The notes beneath the pieces were generated by a model. The model was not told where the DNA came from. It ran no database searches and saw only the letters and a program-made list of their open reading frames with translations. The translations under genes were made by a program, and so were the position numbers. Source: Dichetophora obliterata (Eukaryota > Arthropoda > Insecta > Diptera > Sciomyzidae). Taken from it: a stretch of DNA of 64,000 bases. Location: positions 52,649,753-52,713,752 of the forward strand of contig OY986438.1 in NCBI GenBank assembly GCA_963920525.1, given 5' to 3'. Below are positions 11,851 through 21,460 of this stretch, one piece after another; within the stretch, counting starts at the first letter, position 1, and the number at the start of each line of letters is the position of its first letter.

Positions 11851-11978
11851 GTTCGACCGATGCCCGATTTTTGCACCGATGCCTATGCCGATGCCGATGT
11901 TGAAAGCATTTAAAAACCGATACCGATTCTTGAATTTTAGCCAATGCTGATGTTGATTCCGATTAGTTGGTCGAACAC
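11851..11978. repeat. Small inverted-repeat element with CGATGC repeats
   Basis: Ends GTGTTCGACC (left) and GGTCGAACAC (right) frame about 125 bp containing repeated CCGATGCC/GCCGATG units. The end shape resembles small hAT-type MITEs, but no 8-bp duplication was seen. A chance palindrome or simple-repeat element remains possible. Confidence 0.4.
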
Positions 11979-12039
11979 AAATAAAATTGAATTTCAATAA
12001 AAGAAAAAATTTTAAAAAATCACAGTGTAGCGTGTATAC

Positions 12040-12620
12040 AGCACAAAAGTGAAACTTCTTAACTTCTAAACAAATCTACACTATATCTGGGACCCTTCTG
12101 GGGTTCCCATACAACACAAAAAAAAATAGAATAGAAATTACTTACTTAGTTCAATACGTACAAAACCGTCCGCAATAAAGCATTTTTATGAATGTGTTCG
12201 CGGTAAAAGAGGCGCGGAAAAACTTATTTTCCTTTAACTATTTCGCACTCGAAACAAATCAACTGCAAAAATTTCAGGTTATACCTGAAGAATTTTGCTC
12301 CACTCCGCTCTTATCCTTTAAAGAGTGGGCGTAACTATTCGGTGACCACGATCATTATTGGTACGTTTACCTTAAGTAAGCATATGAACTAAATAACCAA
12401 AATTTACGATCAAAACTGTACGAAATAAATCATTTGTATTGATTTTTGTGCTGTAAAAGGGGGCGTGGACACCCTTTTTTTTAGTACAGTTGCCGACAGT
12501 AACCATATAAACAAAATTTTTAAATTTGAGTCTAATACGATCAAAACCGTCCGAAATATAACATGTTTATTGATTTGTGGGCGGCAAAAGAGGGTGTGGC
12601 AAAAAATTTTCCTTAACTGT
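12040..12620. repeat. INE-1/Helitron-like repeat block (GGGCGG/GGGCGTGG motif)
   Basis: Two to three degenerate units carry AAACCGTCCGAAATATA, then TTGATTTGTGGGCGGCAAAAG, then GGGTGTGGCA or GGGCGTGG. The same motifs occur at 54700-54830, 55780-56450 and 57815-58550. The reverse complement, with CCACGCCC and ACCGCCCACA, resembles the GC-rich motifs of Drosophila INE-1/DNAREP1 elements as remembered. No coding capacity. Confidence 0.55.
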
Positions 12621-12938
12621 CACTCTTCTGGGTTAAAAAATAGAAAAAAACCAAAAATAAAAATAGCATTGCTTATCTGCACAAAAACGTTACGTGACTC
12701 GAAATATTTTCCATGACGAAAATTTTTCGTTACAAGACTCAAAAAAATTTGCCCTCAATATCAAATCTCTCTAATCAATTTGAAAAATTTCCTTGTCTTT
12801 CAGGAAATCTTTTAATACTCAGGAACATAAGTCTTTGTAAGTATCAGTGTTATCAAAAAATCTTAACAATTCTTGAGTGCCCTATCGTTAGAAGTGAAAA
12901 TATCATTTGCACATTTAACATACCCTGTTCCTTGCGCG

Positions 12939-13698
12939 AGTTATGTTCCTTGCTTAGAGCAGTTTGATTGAAACACACTTTTCTTTTCTGCTGTAAACTT
13001 AGAACTGAACTTTATTACAACTCTTTCTTAAAATCTAACCAATTCGTTTTCGAAATGTAAATGTGTAAAAGTATGTAAAGATATAAATGGAAGAAATACA
13101 ATTGTAAAATAGGAGAAATGTAATGTATGTAAAAGAAATACAATGTGGTTAATATGTAAAAGTTAATAGTCGCAAAGTGTTGCCTAATTTATAGTTGCAA
13201 CATAATATCAAAAATGCAAGGGTTTCATTTTAATGTCTTGTGGTTAATATGTAGAATAAATAATCGTAAAATGTTGCCCAATTTATGGTTGCAACATAAT
13301 ATCAGAAATGCAAGAGTTTGATTTTAATGTTATACTTTAAAATTGAACCTATTTTAATAGTTGCGATTTATGAGGAAAAAAATAAAGAAAGAGTGTAAAT
13401 AAAATTGGAACACTTAAAATATCTTATTGATTACGCTGCACTTTAAGTAGTGCAGTGGGGCTTATTATGTTGTTGTTTCTGGTGCTATTGTTGTGGGTGC
13501 CGAGATTTAATTGCCGTTTGTGCTGTTGTTGTAAATGTAGTAACGATGTCTTTGACTTGTTGGTTAATTTGGTATTGTTGTTGTGTTTGTTGTAATTGTT
13601 ACTGTAAGTGTTGCAGCGGCGTATTGAGCCTCGATGGTTTGGGTGGTGGCTGAGAAGTATATGTATTTGTTGTTGTCGTTTGAGTGGGGGTCGTAACT
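12939..13698 (-). repeat. 3' LTR of the ZAM-like element
   Basis: Direct repeat of 20697-21456, 760 bp, ends AGTTA/TAACT, preceded by CGCG (12935-12938). It contains the last ~100 bp of the env frame. The interior holds two related blocks, each with a GTTGCAACATAATATCA motif and GTGGTTAATATGTA (around 13140-13330), i.e. a diverged internal duplication. Confidence 0.95.
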
Positions 13699-15290
13699 CC
13701 TCCCCCCCCAGTATGAAGTGAGGGCCATAAAGATTGTGCAGTGGCCCTTACGAAATTGGTTTGCGGTGTATAAATTGATGCCATTATTTTCCTAGGGACG
13801 TAAATGAAGATCAGGACAAGGATTACAATTAACGTATATTGCAGTGCGTCTTGGGCATATGTAATTGTGCTGAGGTGTTTAACTGATGCGTAGCTTTCGA
13901 TTTGATGGTCGCGAAGTTTTTCCAAGTTTAGGGCTTCGGTTACTGACAGGGCTTGTATTCCTGAGTGTGTTATTGGCAGGATATGTATCTCGTCCCAGAA
14001 AATTCCAACATTGCTCTTGTAGATGATACCTCTTATAGCGATGTCGCAGTTCTGGAAATGAATAGCACCGGTACCTTCAACTGTGTATTGTCTTTGACTG
14101 CAAGTAGAATTTATTAGTGTATAGGGTATATTAATATAGACGATAAAGTTGGCTTCTGGCTGGAAGATTGTTGTTATCTTTCCGAGGTCATACAGGTCGC
14201 AGTGTCCAGGTTGATTTTGCATGAGCTGCCCCAGGCATTTAGATTCTTGAGTGTTTTCTTTTTGGATTGGTTTTTGGCAAAAGTATATTTTAGATATTCT
14301 TTGGCATGTTTTGTCGAAAAACTGAATTGTTTTGTTATTGTAAGTTATGTATGATTTTGTTATTATTTGCTTTGTTATGTTTATAGGGGTAGGTATAATA
14401 TGATATAGCTGATAATTTTCTGTATAAAGATTAGGTATTTGAACATTGAATATGACATTAGAATGATTATAATATGCTTGTAATTGTAATAGTTCGTATA
14501 TTTCTTCATCTGTTTCAATTTTAATGGATTGATTAATCATATAATTTCTAATTTCTTGTAACTCTTTTTGGTTTAATATAAGCTTGGATATAATGTTTAG
14601 TTTGGCTAATAGTATGGCTTCTGCTATGTCTGTGATATGATTGAATAAAATATCTATATTGTAGTTAAGTTGGTTAAGATATTGCATTTCTTCTAGAATA
14701 TTTTCATTTCTTTTAATTTTATTGGCTGTTTCTTTTGAATATTTGTTTACAAATTTTTCAATTGTGCTATGTTCATTATTCATGTGTTCAGTAATATTTT
14801 TAAATCTTGCGATCATTTGCATATTCAATTTGTTTTGATTGACCGATTCTTTTTGTAAGTTTTCTTCATTTTCTTTTAATTTTGTTATTTCATTATTTAA
14901 ATTTTGTGCATCAACCGCATCCATGTTTCCTGTAATAAACTTTACTACTGATCCTAGTCCATTCAAGATACCCCTTTTTTGTCTAGCAACAGGTGATAGT
15001 GTTTGAATTTTATTCTTTAGTTCGAAAAGTTTCATTTCAGTTACTTTTATAAGATTTGGTTGTATACCTTGTGCTTTAATTTCAGTAAAGGTAGTGGATA
15101 ATTTGTTAATGTTTTCATGGTATTTGTCTAGGTCGATTATATGGATTAAATTGTTATACCCTTTTACTACTCGTGCCGGTCCGAGTCTGAGTGGAATTAT
15201 ACCTTGGTTATCTTTGACGTTATGAATCTCTATTAACTGTCCAATGACCAGTTGTACCCTAAAAAGTGAAAATATACAAATATAATGCAA
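13599..15290 (-). CDS. env: Env-like glycoprotein of the ZAM-like element
   Basis: 563 codons from ATG 15290 to the stop at 13599, so the last ~33 codons lie in the 3' LTR. A basic RQKR cleavage site sits at residues 103-106, followed by a glycine-rich hydrophobic stretch of the insect errantivirus fusion-peptide type. The middle is Asn/Lys/Glu-rich with helical heptad character, and several Cys pairs occur around residues 310-420. A hydrophobic membrane span lies near residues 485-498, followed by a cytoplasmic tail of about 65 residues with a Gly run and a Thr/Pro-rich end. A splice acceptor (pyrimidine tract plus AG at 15259-15260) lies just inside the frame. As in other errantiviruses, translation may start in an upstream exon, so the first ~10 residues are uncertain. 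Confidence 0.88.
   Translation of the reverse strand: MHYICIFSLFRVQLVIGQLIEIHNVKDNQGIIPLRLGPARVVKGYNNLIHIIDLDKYHENINKLSTTFTEIKAQGIQPNLIKVTEMKLFELKNKIQTLSPVARQKRGILNGLGSVVKFITGNMDAVDAQNLNNEITKLKENEENLQKESVNQNKLNMQMIARFKNITEHMNNEHSTIEKFVNKYSKETANKIKRNENILEEMQYLNQLNYNIDILFNHITDIAEAILLAKLNIISKLILNQKELQEIRNYMINQSIKIETDEEIYELLQLQAYYNHSNVIFNVQIPNLYTENYQLYHIIPTPINITKQIITKSYITYNNKTIQFFDKTCQRISKIYFCQKPIQKENTQESKCLGQLMQNQPGHCDLYDLGKITTIFQPEANFIVYINIPYTLINSTCSQRQYTVEGTGAIHFQNCDIAIRGIIYKSNVGIFWDEIHILPITHSGIQALSVTEALNLEKLRDHQIESYASVKHLSTITYAQDALQYTLIVILVLIFIYVPRKIMASIYTPQTNFVRATAQSLWPSLHTGGGGVTTPTQTTTTNTYTSQPPPKPSRLNTPLQHLQ
13699..13709 (-). other. Polypurine tract of the ZAM-like element
   Basis: On the element strand this reads TGGGGGGGAGG and abuts the 3' LTR exactly. 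It is the expected plus-strand DNA priming site. Confidence 0.85.
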
Positions 15291-15337
15291 GCTAAAAGTG
15301 CCTATTGGAAAAAAAATTCGAGGTATAATGTTAAAAT

Positions 15338-18300
15338 TTATGGTTTATTTTGTTTTCTTAGTTTGGATTTGTGTAATTTTTGGTCTTTTATTGTGGTTAA
15401 TGTGACTTTTTTATTGCGTTTTACTTTATGTTTTGTGAATCTAGGAGTCATTTTATTTCTTCTATTTTCTTTTCTAAATATGGTTTTGTTGCTGTCGAAA
15501 TTTTCGGGTTCGTCTCTAGTTACATTGATTTTATCTATGTTAAGGCTTGTAATTTGTTTAAGCTGTTCACATATTTTTGGGTATAGAATCTCCTGATATT
15601 CTTTTAACTTTTGAAGGTATTCGTGTTCATTGTGAAATGAAATTATGTTATTGAATTTGTATGTTCTGCCAAAAAATAACTCGTAGGGAGTGTGTTTGGT
15701 GGCGGAGTGAATTGCGTTATTGTAAGTTATAAATGTTTCTGCTAAAATTTCGTCATGTTCAAGAGATAGATTGTTTTCTTTTCGAGTTGTAAGTAAAATT
15801 CTGTAAATTTCAGTTAAAGTGGAATGCATACGCTCTACTGGAGAATTACTACTCGATTGTTGGAATGACGTAAAATGCAGTTCTATTTGGTACTGACGAC
15901 AGAAGTCCTTAAATATATTTGCCATAAATTCTTGACCTTGGTCACATACAATTTTTCGAGGTGTACCGTAAACACTGATGTATGTTTTTAATGCTTTTAG
16001 GATGGATACGCTATTTTTCGATTGTAGATTATAACCTGCTCCGAACTTAGAAAATTTGTCAATTATTGTTAAGATAGGGTGATTGTTAATTGTATATATA
16101 TCGATGTGCAAAATATCGAGTGGCTTAATAGGTGTTTCTGGTTTTTCAAATTTTGTTTTAGGGGGATTCCTATCGTATTTTTGAGTTTTGCAGGTTTCGC
16201 AGTTATTAATTGTTTGTGTGATTTTATTTTTCATAAATGGAAAGTAGTACTTTCTTTTGAGATGCAAATGTGTTTCATTTATTCCTCTATGGTTATGTCG
16301 ATTGTGATAATCCCTAATCAACTGTTCTTGTTCGTCGCTTTGTGTTATGTCCTGTAATATTTCCATGCAGCGTATTACACGGAATATTTGGGTATGTGAA
16401 AAATATTTGGAGTATACATCCTGGACTATTCTGAATGTATCGTCATCCGTATAGATGGCAGATAATTTATTAGGTGCCATATAGTTTTTTAAAATTTGAG
16501 TAATACTGTCTTTATTAAAATTAGTTTTTCGGATTATGCGTCTTTGTTTATTTCTAAATGGAATTTCGACTGTGATTTCAGGTGCTTGGCTTGATATTTG
16601 TAGAATTATTTGTAGATTAAAATCGTTTAGTGGTTTTTCGGAAATAGCTATTCCATCGTTGAGATTTTCTATAGCAGAGTGAATTGTGCTTCCGTTTGTA
16701 GCGTGATTAGATTCTGTATCGTTAATGTTTACGTCCACGTTAGTGTTTGGTTTATCCTGTATTATTCTGCTTAAAGCGTCGGCATTTGAATTAAGCTTTC
16801 CCTTTTTATAGACTATCTCGTAATCATACTCCTCTAATTTAAGGCGCCAGCGAATGAGTTTAGAGTTGGGTTCTTTCAAACTCATAAGCCAGGTTAGAGG
16901 TCTATGGTCAGTAACTATCTTGAATTTTCTACCATAAAGGTATGGCCGAAAGTACTTAGTCGCCCACATAATGGCGAGTAACTCTTTTTCTATAGTAGAA
17001 TAATTTGTTTCCGAGTCGGAAAGCGTTCTACTCGCGTAGCAAACTGGCTTATCACTGCCTATAGTGCCTTGGGATAAGACTGCGCCTAGAGCATAATTAC
17101 TAGCGTCTGTTGTGAGAATAAACGGTTTGGAGAAGTCTGGATACTGCAGTATTGGGTCATTTGTTAAAAGGTGTCTACATGTATTGAATGCCTGTATATA
17201 TCGATCATTAATTACGATTTTCTTGTCTTTTTTTAGGCACTCAGTAAGAGGTTTTATAAGTTTTGATAGATCTTTAATGAATTTTCGGTAATAACCTAGT
17301 AACCCAAGAAAAGCTTTAATTTGTTTCCTAGTTTGCGGAATTGGATAATTTTGGATGGCTTCTATTTTGGAAGGATTTGGTTTGATACCATCTGTTGATA
17401 CAATGTGTCCCAGGAACGCTACTTCTTTATGCAGGAACTCTGACTTGTCTAGTTGGATTTTGAAGTTTGCCGAACGTAATTTTTCAAAAACTTTTTCAAG
17501 ACTTTCAAGATGTTCTTGAAGAGAAGTTGAGTAGATTATTATATCATCTAGGTAGACAAGACAAATTTTTCCTACTAATTCTCTAAGAACATTGTCCATC
17601 ACTCTCTGAAACGTTGATGGAGCGTTCTTTAGACCGAATGGCATTCTTATGTATTCATAGTGACCACCTTCTACTGTGAACGCAGTTTTTTGTATATGTT
17701 TATGATGCATTTCTATTTGATGAAAACCGCTTGCTAAGTCAAGCGTAGAAAAATATACACATTTACCTAGTTTATCCAGAATTTCATTTATATTGGGGAG
17801 CGGGTACCTATCTGATATTGTTTTTTTATTAAGCTTCCGATAGTCTATGACGAGGCGCCACTTTTGTTTTCCACTGGAGTCCTTTTTCTTTGGAACGATC
17901 CAAACGGGAGAACTCCAAGGGGAATAGCTATGGCGGATTATTCCCTGTTGAAGCATTTTTGCGATTTGACATTGTACCTCGTCTTTGTGGACGTATGGAT
18001 ATCTGTACGATTTGGTGTAAATTGGAATGTCATCTGTTGTGGATATTTTGTGCTTAATTTCGTTGGAGAATGTTAATTGTTCTCCTTCTTTGTAGAATAC
18101 GTCGTTATTTTTCTTACAGAGTTTCAATAACTTTTGTTTTTCTTCTGAATTCAGATGGTCTAATCTGAGAATTTCTGATAAGTCTACAAAGTGGTTTGGG
18201 TCACAAGTATTATCTGGGTTTATATTATTTAATTCGACAAAGTCAGAAGTGTTGTAAGGGTTTACTTTAAGAGGCTGTTCAAGAAAAAGGGATTGTTCAT

Positions 18301-18910
18301 TTTCAGAAAAATTTATTACTTCCAGTGAAGCAACCCAGTTTTTTGATTCGTATATACCTTCTGATATAACTAAGTTAGGTTTAAGTTCTGTGTTTCTGAG
18401 ATAAATTGATCCATTTTGAGTGTCTACTGGCAATTCAATAACTGTTTTAGATCTAGGTGCAATCAAGTATTTTTTTGATATTATATTTGGTTTAAATTGT
18501 AGATTAATAGTTGAGTTTTGTGTATTAAGTGATTTGCTAACAAGATTAACTGTTGCACCGAGTTGAGTAAGGGCATCAAGTCCGATTAGTCCATCGAAAT
18601 AATTATGGAATTTGAAGAGAAGGAATATGAGATTACCGCGTTGATTGAATTCACGAAATATAGGTAATGATACTTGCTCATTAAGAGTATATTTTCCAAG
18701 TATAGTAGAGATTGAAGTTAATTTACATTTTTTAATATCGTCTTTATGTATGAATTCGGGATTAATAAATGAGGCTGACGCTCCCGTATCTATAAGAAAT
18801 CTCAATGGTCTACCAAAAGGGGATGATATGTTAACATATGCTAGCTCAGATCCATGTCTATTTACGTCTATGTATCCTGTTGGTTCGGTGAGGCTGATCG
18901 GAAAAAATTT
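15338..18910 (-). CDS. pol: Pol of the ZAM-like element, reached by -1 frameshift from gag
   Basis: The frame lies -1 relative to gag and is open past the gag end, with no good ATG; the first ORF start at 18805 is not an ATG. Numbering from 18805, the protease LIDTGAS is at about residues 4-10. Reverse transcriptase shows VIDYRKLN, FSTLDLASGFHQ and YLDD at 418-421. RNase H shows TTDAS (Asp567). Integrase has a zinc-binding H-H-C-C region from about 834 (HNRHNH … CETC), a catalytic Asp in LHIDIY, a CDQGQEF motif and a PVERMHS glutamate near 988. All key residues seen are present. The product processes Gag and Pol, copies the RNA and integrates the DNA. It stops 47 nt before the env frame. Confidence 0.92.
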   Translation of the reverse strand, partial: KFFPISLTEPTGYIDVNRHGSELAYVNISSPFGRPLRFLIDTGASASFINPEFIHKDDIKKCKLTSISTILGKYTLNEQVSLPIFREFNQRGNLIFLLFKFHNYFDGLIGLDALTQLGATVNLVSKSLNTQNSTINLQFKPNIISKKYLIAPRSKTVIELPVDTQNGSIYLRNTELKPNLVISEGIYESKNWVASLEVINFSENEQSLFLEQPLKVNPYNTSDFVELNNINPDNTCDPNHFVDLSEILRLDHLNSEEKQKLLKLCKKNNDVFYKEGEQLTFSNEIKHKISTTDDIPIYTKSYRYPYVHKDEVQCQIAKMLQQGIIRHSYSPWSSPVWIVPKKKDSSGKQKWRLVIDYRKLNKKTISDRYPLPNINEILDKLGKCVYFSTLDLASGFHQIEMHHKHIQKTAFTVEGGHYEYIRMPFGLKNAPSTFQRVMDNVLRELVGKICLVYLDDIIIYSTSLQEHLESLEKVFEKLRSANFKIQLDKSEFLHKEVAFLGHIVSTDGIKPNPSKIEAIQNYPIPQTRKQIKAFLGLLGYYRKFIKDLSKLIKPLTECLKKDKKIVINDRYIQAFNTCRHLLTNDPILQYPDFSKPFILTTDASNYALGAVLSQGTIGSDKPVCYASRTLSDSETNYSTIEKELLAIMWATKYFRPYLYGRKFKIVTDHRPLTWLMSLKEPNSKLIRWRLKLEEYDYEIVYKKGKLNSNADALSRIIQDKPNTNVDVNINDTESNHATNGSTIHSAIENLNDGIAISEKPLNDFNLQIILQISSQAPEITVEIPFRNKQRRIIRKTNFNKDSITQILKNYMAPNKLSAIYTDDDTFRIVQDVYSKYFSHTQIFRVIRCMEILQDITQSDEQEQLIRDYHNRHNHRGINETHLHLKRKYYFPFMKNKITQTINNCETCKTQKYDRNPPKTKFEKPETPIKPLDILHIDIYTINNHPILTIIDKFSKFGAGYNLQSKNSVSILKALKTYISVYGTPRKIVCDQGQEFMANIFKDFCRQYQIELHFTSFQQSSSNSPVERMHSTLTEIYRILLTTRKENNLSLEHDEILAETFITYNNAIHSATKHTPYELFFGRTYKFNNIISFHNEHEYLQKLKEYQEILYPKICEQLKQITSLNIDKINVTRDEPENFDSNKTIFRKENRRNKMTPRFTKHKVKRNKKVTLTTIKDQKLHKSKLRKQNKP

Positions 18911-20169
18911 TGATCATCTTCAATGTTATTGATGTCTTCTATTGAGTCATCTGTATATTGATCTAATTGTTGTTGGTAAGAGGTATTGGGGCGTTGGGTC
19001 CTTGGATTTTTATTTATGTTATGAAATTCTTCTGTTCTTGGTCTTGTCATCCTGGAAAATTTAGAACGCATGCTTACATCGGAATTATTATTCCTTTGAG
19101 ATACAGTGGAGTTTTTAGTGTTTGTAAAACCTGAACTTGTGTCCATTGGTTCTGGTTGTGGTTGTCTGGCAGAAAATGACGAATTGTTATTATTGTTGTG
19201 GTTATTTCTAAAAGGGTTATGATTAGGATTAAACCTATTGTATGTTGGTGGGTTATTAAATCGGGACTGGTTTGGGTTATATGTGTTTTGGTAGTAATTT
19301 GATGTGTTTGGATTATAGTTAGACGTATTTGGTGTAAAGTTACGTGGGTTTTGCATTCTTGCTGGATATTTATTGAACGTATTATATGGCTTATATTGTT
19401 TACTCTGATATGTGTTTCTTTCTGATCTCATGTAATGAATATTTTGTTCTTTTATACAGTAGGCTAAAGCAGTGGCCAAGGATTCTGGCCTCATAGCCCT
19501 AATGTTTGAGCCAAGTGGCTCTCTAAGACCACTTAAAAATGAGTTTAGACACATTTCCGCAAATAGTTCTTTTTTTGCTGCTACAACATTTTGATCACTT
19601 TCGTGTATCAAAATATTGTTGCACAGTGTAGCCTGAATTTCTATTATTTCACTGAAAAAATTTTCTACAGTTTTGTTGTATTGTCGTAAGTTGTGTAAAT
19701 CCCTAATAAGTGAAGTCTCCGATCTTTTGTCAGAGTAATGCAGAATTAAGTTAGTTTTTATGTTTTCCCAATTGAGTGACGTTCCGTACATATTTAGTAC
19801 TTCGTTTGCCTGACCGACTATCTTATTTCGTATTGCCCTTAGTAGTATTTGTCCTTGAGGCGTATGACTAGCACCTCTTGTATGTAACAATATTTCCTCT
19901 ACGTTATTTAGAAATTCGTATAGTAGTCGAGGATTGCCATCATATTGAGGCAAATCCTTTATTGCATCTGGAATGCGAAGTGACTGAAAAATATCCACAT
20001 ATACAGGGGCAGGGGTGGGAAGGGTTGGGATGGGGGCTGTATTTTCCATAGTAAATTCTCTACTTGGTTCTTCTAGAATTGAACTAAGGCTTCTGCTTTT
20101 AAAAAGATTACTGAGGGAAACTGAATAGGGCTGATTTTCTGCACGTTTTTTCTGGGTTTTTTTCCACAT
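18868..20169 (-). CDS. gag: Gag of the ZAM-like element
   Basis: 433 codons from ATG 20169 (M-W-K-K-T). A later in-frame ATG (M-E-N-T-A-P) is an alternative start. The central region (IKDLPQYDG, EANEVL-like and YSDKRSETSLIRDLHNLRQ blocks) is typical of Ty3/gypsy Gag. The C-terminal third is rich in Asn, Arg and Gln, with a PEPMD motif shared with 17.6/297-type Gag. No CCHC knuckle is present; as in other errantiviruses, basic segments probably bind RNA. Gag overlaps pol, with the slippery site about 40 nt before its stop. Confidence 0.9.
   Translation of the reverse strand: MWKKTQKKRAENQPYSVSLSNLFKSRSLSSILEEPSREFTMENTAPIPTLPTPAPVYVDIFQSLRIPDAIKDLPQYDGNPRLLYEFLNNVEEILLHTRGASHTPQGQILLRAIRNKIVGQANEVLNMYGTSLNWENIKTNLILHYSDKRSETSLIRDLHNLRQYNKTVENFFSEIIEIQATLCNNILIHESDQNVVAAKKELFAEMCLNSFLSGLREPLGSNIRAMRPESLATALAYCIKEQNIHYMRSERNTYQSKQYKPYNTFNKYPARMQNPRNFTPNTSNYNPNTSNYYQNTYNPNQSRFNNPPTYNRFNPNHNPFRNNHNNNNNSSFSARQPQPEPMDTSSGFTNTKNSTVSQRNNNSDVSMRSKFSRMTRPRTEEFHNINKNPRTQRPNTSYQQQLDQYTDDSIEDINNIEDDQNFFRSASPNQQDT
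18904..18910 (-). promoter_or_regulatory. Candidate -1 ribosomal frameshift site A AAT TTT
   Basis: In the gag frame the codons read CAA AAT TTT, giving the canonical X XXY YYZ heptamer AAATTTT about 40 nt before the gag stop. A -1 shift enters exactly the frame of the protease and RT motifs. The downstream RNA structure was not computed. Confidence 0.7.
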
Positions 20170-20696
20170 GAATTTTTTTTCTTTGTTCTTTTTTTTTTAT
20201 TGAATAAAATTGTTAACGTATTGAAATTTTTCTTTTCTTATCCCCTTTTATTGAAAAAATTTATTTGTTTTATTTTTAAGCTTTGTTTTATTTAATTATT
20301 TTTCAGTTTTCGACTTACATGCTTCCAACGATGATGATGATTAACTGCTTTAGCTGCATGATGCTTGTTGTTCGCTAGTCGTCCTTTCAGAGCGTTGAGT
20401 TCCAATGGCGATTAAAAGTTGATATAGTCGTCCTTTCAGAGCGTTGAGTTCCAACGGCGATTAAAAGTTGATACTTAACCGATCTTGTGAAAAAAAAAAA
20501 AAAATGTGCTGATATTCAGTCAACACTTATTTCAGAATATTATGTATCGATATTCTCTCGATAATAACTTCTGATAATTACAATAATTTTAGTTCGATAT
20601 TCTTTCGAACAATTATTTTATCACTTATTCTTCAAATAAGAAGGATACTGATTATTCACTATTCACAAGATGGTTCGCCAAGCCGTAGACTGCGCC
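20170..20696 (-). promoter_or_regulatory. 5' leader of the ZAM-like element, with tandem repeat and hairpins
   Basis: About 530 bp between primer site and gag. It holds two nearly identical 50-bp tandem units (20376-20425 and 20426-20475; each contains CGTCCTTTCAGAGCGTTGAG). It also holds two related palindromes: TATCGATATTCTCTCGATA (about 20549-20567) and TTCGATATTCTTTCGAA (about 20593-20609). In related elements such leaders carry insulator, packaging or translation signals; the role here is inferred. Confidence 0.6.
20376..20475. repeat. Two 50-bp tandem repeats in the leader
   Basis: The units differ at one seen position (CAATGGCG versus CAACGGCG). They lie in the leader between LTR and gag, where gypsy and Idefix carry repeated protein-binding sites. 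Confidence 0.85.
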
Positions 20697-20697
20697 A
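20679..20697 (-). other. Primer-binding site, tRNA-Ser-like
   Basis: On the element strand it begins TGGCGCAGTC right at the LTR end. This 10-nt start matches the tRNA-Ser primer site of the 17.6/297/ZAM group as remembered; the following bases (TACGGCTT) differ. The match to a host tRNA-Ser variant needs checking. Confidence 0.65.
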
Positions 20698-21456
20698 GTT
20701 ATGTTCCTTGCTTAGAGCAGTTTGATTGAAACACACTTTTCTTTTCTGCTGTAAACTTAGAACTGAACTTTATTACAACTCTTTCTTAAAATCTAACCAA
20801 TTCGTTTTCGAAATGTAAATGTGTAAAAGTATGTAAAGATATAAATGGAAGAAATACAATTGTAAAATAGGAGAAATGTAATGTATGTAAAAGAAATACA
20901 ATGTGGTTAATATGTAAAAGTTAATAGTCGCAAAGTGTTGCCTAATTTATAGTTGCAACATAATATCAAAAATGCAAGGGTTTCATTTTAATGTCTTGTG
21001 GTTAATATGTAGAATAAATAATCGTAAAATGTTGCCCAATTTATGGTTGCAACATAATATCAGAAATGCAAGAGTTTGATTTTAATGTTATACTTTAAAA
21101 TTGAACCTATTTTAATAGTTGCGATTTATGAGGAAAAAAATAAAGAAAGAGTGTAAATAAAATTGGAACACTTAAAATATCTTATTGATTACGCTGCACT
21201 TTAAGTAGTGCAGTGGGGCTTATTATGTTGTTGTTTCTGGTGCTATTGTTGTGGGTGCCGAGATTTAATTGCCGTTTGTGCTGTTGTTGTAAATGTAGTA
21301 ACGATGTCTTTGACTTGTTGGTTAATTTGGTATTGTTGTTGTGTTTGTTGTAATTGTTACTGTAAGTGTTGCAGCGGCGTATTGAGCCTCGATGGTTTGG
21401 GTGGTGGCTGAGAAGTATATGTATTTGTTGTTGTCGTTTGAGTGGGGGTCGTAACT
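20697..21456 (-). repeat. 5' LTR of the ZAM-like element
   Basis: Direct repeat of 12939-13698, same length and no seen difference. It is followed by the CGCG duplication (21457-21460). It should hold the promoter of the element; no clear TATA box was assigned. Confidence 0.95.
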
Positions 21457-21460
21457 CGCG

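Larger units (their letters stand above)
12939..21456 (-). mobile_element. Complete env-bearing Ty3/gypsy element (errantivirus-like, ZAM-like)
   Basis: An 8.5-kb element on the minus strand: 5' LTR 20697-21456, primer site, leader, gag, pol in the -1 frame, env, polypurine tract and 3' LTR 12939-13698. Both LTRs are 760 bp and read AGTTATG...GTAACT; no difference was seen on reading them side by side. CGCG is duplicated at 12935-12938 and 21457-21460, and the empty site would read GCGCGC. This matches the alternating pyrimidine-purine preference reported for ZAM and gypsy. All three coding frames are uninterrupted. Identical LTRs mean a very recent insertion. Whether Env is functional cannot be told from sequence alone. 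Confidence 0.92.

Noticed and set aside
13450..13653. Cys-rich 67-codon plus-strand frame, also at 21208-21411
   Set aside because: It lies in both LTRs, antisense to env in the 3' copy, and reflects TTG/TGT-rich repeats; no independent support.
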